64,000 nt of DNA from NCBI RefSeq assembly GCF_019320115.1, contig NC_089583.1, positions 81,299,928 to 81,363,927 of the forward strand, in the 5' to 3' direction. A program made the translations under genes and the position numbers. Source of the DNA: Miscanthus floridulus. Its lineage: Eukaryota > Streptophyta > Magnoliopsida > Poales > Poaceae. Position 1 is the first letter of the stretch, and every line of letters starts with the position of its first letter. Below, one piece after another: positions 59,384 to 64,000 of this stretch. The notes under the pieces are model-generated. The model was not told the DNA's origin. It saw only the letters and a program-made list of their open reading frames with translations, and searched no databases.

Positions 59384-60146
59384 TAATCAAAGACTTTAGA
59401 AAACAAAACAAAAACTCCAATAGACTCCCTAAACTACTCTCTATCTTTTCCACTCTCCACTTTTGGAGAGGCTACATGGCTTTTTTAAATGAAATACATG
59501 GTTGTTTTCTCATGAATTTTTACATATAAGGAAAATTATAATAAACTATTGGAGTATAGTGAACAAAAATTGAAGAGTTCGCTGGAACACACGAGAGGTA
59601 CATAAATAGAATATTCATTGAATGTCTCTCCAAATAATATAGATATAGAGATTAAAATTTAGATTCTTGGAGTTGCCCTTAGGGGGCCAAAACACTTCGA
59701 ATGTGCGGCCACAGAACCTAAAGGCCATATGGCTCAAATTCTCTCCATATATATGAAATCATACCCATCTTCCCTCCCAAATGACCCCAACCCCTTTGGC
59801 TCTTTTTCTCTAGAGCCTTGCCTCCCTATGCTTCACCACTAGTCTCACACTGATTAGCTTGGCTCTCCTAACCTGAAGTCTTATTTTTCACCCAAATCTT
59901 GATTATTATCTTATGTCCCACTCTGTCTTCCTCTCTAGATTCTGGCTTGTGATGCCATTATGCCTTACACGACTTGTTGCCATCACCTTCCACCTAAGCT
60001 TGAGAATTTGGGGAAACCTCATGGAGCATACACACCCCCCAATCCCAACCCATATTTCCTTATTGAAGAATCTCATAAAAGGCGGAGAATAAGAGCCTCA
60101 CCAAACTATACTTCTAAAAAAATGAGGACTCCATAGCATTCTCCTA
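59384..60146. other. Spacer
   Basis: No gene. Possible MITE remnant between CTCCAATAGACTCCCTA near 59412 and TTGGAGTTGCCC near 59670, without clear ends. Confidence 0.4.
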
Positions 60147-61780
60147 GGAGAAATATAAGAGGTGTATTAATACAAAAATAGATATATTCCAAAACTCCTC
60201 ACACATTCCACAAAAAGTTTGGTGATGTCTTCCCCCTCTCTCCCACCCCGTACATTGTGACGGTAGACCTTAGATGTTGCTTATAGGCACTAGTTAAAAA
60301 CCCAACACTAAGCTATGAGTGCCTAGAAAAGTACAATTGGAAGGCCAAGAGATCATTTTTTGAAAATTCAAGGGATTATTTTAGTTGGCACACAACATGA
60401 GCAAGCTTGCAATCCCAAAACAAGTAAATGACAGGGCTATTGTACCCATTGATTACATCACCTTGGCCTCCATAACTGCCCATGGCCGATGGCTATACCT
60501 CACCTCCGTACCATGTCGCCCACTTTTTCCCCACCCATCCCCCACAAATCGATCCACCTGCTTGCCCCTACTACATCCTCCACTAACCGAACTACCTACT
60601 CACACCACCGCCGACCATCTCCATTGGTTGTTCAACACTACCCAACTATCAGTGCCCTCACAAACATGCCTCATAGTTGGCGATGCCATCAACACCATGT
60701 TGGTTGTCGCACATAACTATATATCCTTATAAGCATCACCCCCTTTTCCTTTCCAACTTTAGTACCGTCCCAAATCCAAACCCTAACCATAACCCCGACA
60801 TCACCAAGCTTCAACCCAAAGGAATTAAGGAAGAAAGGAGGTGATGGTGGTGGTGGAGGAGGTATAACCTCTTTGTTAGTTGCTTGTCACTAATCAGCAG
60901 CACGTTGGTTTCCTAAGATCTGTGCGCTGGAGGTAGGAAAAGGAGGGATAAATGAGTTGCTAGCATTTTCATAGGAGAAATATAACTAGTCTATTAACAA
61001 AAAGGTAGATTTGTTCTGAAATCCCTCACATATGCCACAAAACTTTATCGCTCTCTTCCCTTCTATCTAATTTTTTACCTTGTCAAGTCACACCTTATAT
61101 GCTTCCAAATGATGTTAGTCGACACCCACCGCTAAGCTATCGATTGCCTAGAAATGTACAGATGGAATGCAAGGGGGCATTTTAGTTGTCACACACGCAA
61201 AAGCAAGCCTGTACAGATGTTACACTCAAACAACTAAATGAAAAAGTTGTTGTCCCCATCAACCATGTCACTCGTAGCCACTACCATCGCCTATGGCTAA
61301 TGGGACCTCACCTCCTTTCCATGTCTCATGCCTCTCTCACCACCCATCCTCCACAAACAAATCTACTTGCTCACCTGAACTATTAACCCAATCTATTAGT
61401 AATTCGCCACCACCTAGCTTATAGTTCCCTCACCGTCTTGTCTCATGGCCTCCACTTAGTAATAACACCATGTTGACCACCGAACACATCTATCCTCAAA
61501 ATCCCTACCCTAGCCCCTTATTCCTTTCCATCTATGTTGCCGCTGTTAATCTAGATCTAAATCCTAATGCCAATCATAACTTGAACACTAGATGCTCCAA
61601 TTCTAGATAAGAAAGGAAGGAAGGGAGGGAGGGAGGGTGGTGGTGGATGAGGAGGAGGAGGAGGAGGGAGGATGTGTTCTAACCTCGCCACTAGTTGCTC
61701 GCCTTTGGTCACCTGGAAGTCAGTCTCCCTAGATCTGAGTAGAGAGGTGGAAGGGAGAGAGAGAAATGAGTTGGTCAAAG
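60147..61780. repeat. Ancient tandem duplication, two diverged units of about 820 bp
   Basis: Unit 1 (about 60147-60960) and unit 2 (about 60968-61780) share a series of ordered matches: TAGGAGAAATATAA, CCACAAAAAGTTT versus CCACAAAACTTT, CTAAGCTAT, TGCCTAGAAA, TTTTAGTTG, CACCACC-type codon-like repeats, and a final GATAAATGAGTTG versus GAGAAATGAGTTG. Divergence is high. The open frame at 60385-60732 has no known domain and no matching frame in unit 2. Confidence 0.65.
61612..61672 (+). repeat. Purine-rich repeat with a G-quadruplex motif
   Basis: A GGA-type repeat, including GGGAGGGAGGGAGGG at 61623-61637, followed by GGTGGTGG and (GAG)n. Four G3 tracts with one-base loops fit a stable quadruplex. 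Confidence 0.8.
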
Positions 61781-62194
61781 GATGATTGGTGAACATATAA
61801 GGAGAGTGGTAGGTGGGGGTATCACATAATAAGTAAGCACTCACATGACAACAAAAAGATTGTGAAGGCCTAATAAGCGTAGTTTTAGGCAATCCAGCCC
61901 ATAGAAAGCAAGATATGGCTGCTTATTAATTGTCTTGAATATTTTATAAGTGGCAATAAATTTTCTCTAGAAAAGATATCCTAGTCCTTCAACCCACATA
62001 TTACATCATCAGACATTACTCTACCAGTATCTGATGCAACCACTGAAATCATATATCTTGCTAGCTGAGACATATCATTGCATCCAATCTCATGTTGTGG
62101 TTAAGTCGGACCCCTCCCCCCAAGTTTTTGAGGTAGTATGATGTGGAAAATCAAATTCAACCACTCAGATAAGGTGACAACCTCTAGTCACATA
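61781..62194. other. Spacer
   Basis: No gene recognised. Confidence 0.45.
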
Positions 62195-62290
62195 TCCCAC
62201 CATTTGCTACGTCGACCTTAAGAGGTTCCTGATTGATGGTGGGAGCATACTCAACATTCTATTTGTCAAGATTTTGAATGACATATGTAG
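62195..62290 (+). pseudogene. Gypsy protease fragment
   Basis: The + frame reads LIDGGSILNILFVKILND, which matches the protease signature region of Tat-type gypsy elements (compare LIDGEAGLNIIFLETL in the element at 8600-24509). Flanking frames are broken. Confidence 0.6.
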
Positions 62291-62756
62291 TGTCACAACC
62301 TAATGGTCATTTCAAATTAAAACTTTGCAAACCCCCCAAACTTCAACACCTGACCATCACCTCCTAATGCAAAGATGTGGACCTAGCTAATTCTCAAGAA
62401 CCTCTCCTGGCATCGAACCTCAACTCTCTTGAACCCTAAGACTACCTCCTTTTTCTACCTTTTCGTGTAATGATGAAGCTCGCCAACACAATGTTTGCCT
62501 CTCAACTCACGTTAAACAAGACTTAATCTAAGAGATCATATCCCAAGATCCCTCATCATCTCTCATCTCCTAACTCTAGCTCTCACAAGAAAGTGTCCCT
62601 AAAGTAATGGATAGGATATTCGTCAAGCGAAGCATAGGTCAACTCGTAGTCAACCCAATCAACTCACTTAAATCAATGGCTCGGGAGTAAGCCCGAAGGT
62701 GACTCCCAACTCCTACCTAGGACTAATCTACTCCCCTCCATGAATAATCATAACCA
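62291..62756. other. Spacer, probably decayed gypsy sequence
   Basis: Probably continues the decayed element of the protease fragment, but no further domain is recognised. Confidence 0.35.
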
Positions 62757-62926
62757 ATGTTAAAGCCAACACCTCGGTGGATATGTATTCGGCTTCGGCG
62801 ATTGATAATGCAACACTATTTTGCTTCTTTGATGACCATGAAACAAGTGATCTTCCCAACAATTGACATGTGCCCGAGGTGCTCTTCCTTTCAACCTTGC
62901 ATCCTGCATAATCCGAGTCGAAGTAA
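62757..62926 (-). pseudogene. Copia RNase H fragment at the duplication breakpoint
   Basis: The - frame shows [33 protein letters not shown] and AEAEYIS, the RNase H part of copia pol, clearly related to the Sirevirus copy at about 35540-35710. It is cut off exactly where the duplicated RBR segment begins (62927). Confidence 0.85.
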
Positions 62927-64000
62927 CCAGCAAAGTACCACTGTCAAAATGTAAATACTGTCGCATGAGCCACTGTTCTCATGGGCACATCACCTGACAC
63001 ATCAACCAAGTCGCCTTCCGAGCACTCACGCACGATGAGGCAAGGCAGAAAACACACAGATAACAGTACCAAATGAACTGCAAAAGATGCTGAAATTAAA
63101 CAACCAGATACTCAGGCTTGCTAGCTACCTAGCTAGTCCGGCAAGCCCACAGCATGACATGGACGAACGAAGCAACTTTAAAGTTCAAGAACGACGACGA
63201 AGCCGCCACAAATCCGTCAGACTTCTGGTGCACGCGTCGGCTGCCCTTCCATCTCTTTGGCTCCGGCGACTCGATGTAGGCCGGCGCAGCTCTAGTTAAG
63301 GTTTAGGTTTGTCTGATCTCCGCCGGGCTGGGGGCGAGGGACGCGGAGACGATAGACGTTGTGGCGGCACTGGCACAGCTCGGCTCCTTCGTCCAGCCCC
63401 GGTTGCATCGGGCGCCCGCATGAGTTTCAGAAGAGACATCCGCACCTGCATGCCAATGGCGTCAGAAACAGCGTGCAAGACGTTTAAGATTAGCATTACC
63501 ATTGTGCCAAGTACAAAAACTGGTACATCATATGAACAGGTCTGTCATAGGCATACATATTAATATACTGTAGAAGATAGTATGGCTTGTCATGAATAAA
63601 GTGATCTTTTCCCCCCTGAAATCCATATGGTAAAATTTCAGAAGCCGCCCTACTAGATAGGAAGGACTTGACCAAATTCTTAACGTTGTTTAAAACAAAG
63701 CTGTACGTGATATGGAGTAGTAAAGGAGAACTGAATAATAAACACAAGAAGATGAAACAGCGAATAGAACATGATAAGTTATCATTCTGAGCTGTTTCCA
63801 GTGCAAATACTGCAAATTTTGTGTTAAATTCTAGGCACAATCTTTACTTTTTTATGAACACAAAATGACAATTATATTTTTGCATGCATGTACCTAAAAA
63901 TATCCTACTATCTGTTAAACATATGCAAAATCAACTTTGCTAGCGGGTTGATAGTTTCAAACAATTAACCAAATTCTTTTATTTTTGAAATGACAATTAA
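62927..64000. repeat. Segment duplicated from 55603-56676 (right copy)
   Basis: Nearly identical to the left copy at an offset of 7324 bp. A small insertion near 63683 (GTTGT region) shifts the alignment afterwards. The match is still running at the window edge, so the true length is at least 1074 bp. Confidence 0.93.
63292..63445 (-). pseudogene. Duplicate last exon of the RBR paralogue, with stop
   Basis: It corresponds base for base in position to the exon at 55968-56121, with the acceptor at 63446. A change of TGTTAC to TGAAAC creates a stop (63427-63429) right after CGCLF, removing the RING2 cysteine pair C-Y-S-C and everything downstream. Whether the remaining gene exists to the right of the window cannot be seen. 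Confidence 0.85.

Overview
This is a nuclear segment of a grass genome, most likely an Andropogoneae grass (sugarcane, Miscanthus or sorghum type). I infer this from plant gene families with introns, grass-type Ty3/gypsy and Sirevirus (Ty1/copia) retrotransposons, many small PIF/Tourist, hAT and Mutator-like non-autonomous elements, and a tRNA-derived SINE. The species is not proven. I see no rRNA or functional tRNA gene and no CRISPR array.

Layout. (1) Bases 1-38276 are a stack of nested, decayed LTR retrotransposons. The outermost visible layer is a Tat-lineage gypsy element in + orientation (pieces at 25660-29171 and about 37119-38276). Next to it, and probably inserted in it, is a chromodomain-bearing gypsy element (Tekay/Del type, - orientation, 1-25659). 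Its 5' LTR was split by a complete Tat-lineage element (8600-24509, - orientation, perfect 5-bp target duplication CTCAC). That element carries a multi-intron gene on the strand opposite to gag-pol, and a 2.34-kb solo Sirevirus LTR (13973-16313) sits inside this antisense gene. A second Sirevirus (29172 to about 37115, - orientation) lies in the outer Tat element and has lost its 5' half.

(2) Bases 38277-49282 hold an intact two-exon group VII ERF transcription factor (39317-41997), which starts Met-Cys-Gly-Gly-Ala-Ile. It is followed by intergenic DNA with at least five small non-autonomous elements.

(3) Bases 49283-64000 hold two RING-IBR-RING (RBR) E3 ligase genes on the - strand. The first (49283-50422) looks intact. 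The second (55968-58806) has lost RING1 zinc ligands and the first RING2 cysteine, and has an apparent 1-base frameshift. Its last exon and flanking DNA are duplicated 7324 bp further right (62927 to the window end), with a new stop codon in the copy. Between and around them are a 340-bp tandem repeat, hAT and Mutator-type MITEs, a SINE with a 14-bp target duplication, and fragments of gypsy and copia genes.

How it fits together: only the ERF gene and the first RBR gene look like conventional functional host genes. The ERF-VII protein would act in oxygen-regulated transcription, and the RBR protein in ubiquitin transfer. The TE block ends about 1 kb upstream of the ERF start codon. The features most worth follow-up are the antisense, spliced gene with its own apparent promoter in the Tat element, the reiterated polypurine-tract-like motifs around it, a conflict between nesting order and LTR divergence, and the decayed RBR paralogue with its partial duplicate.
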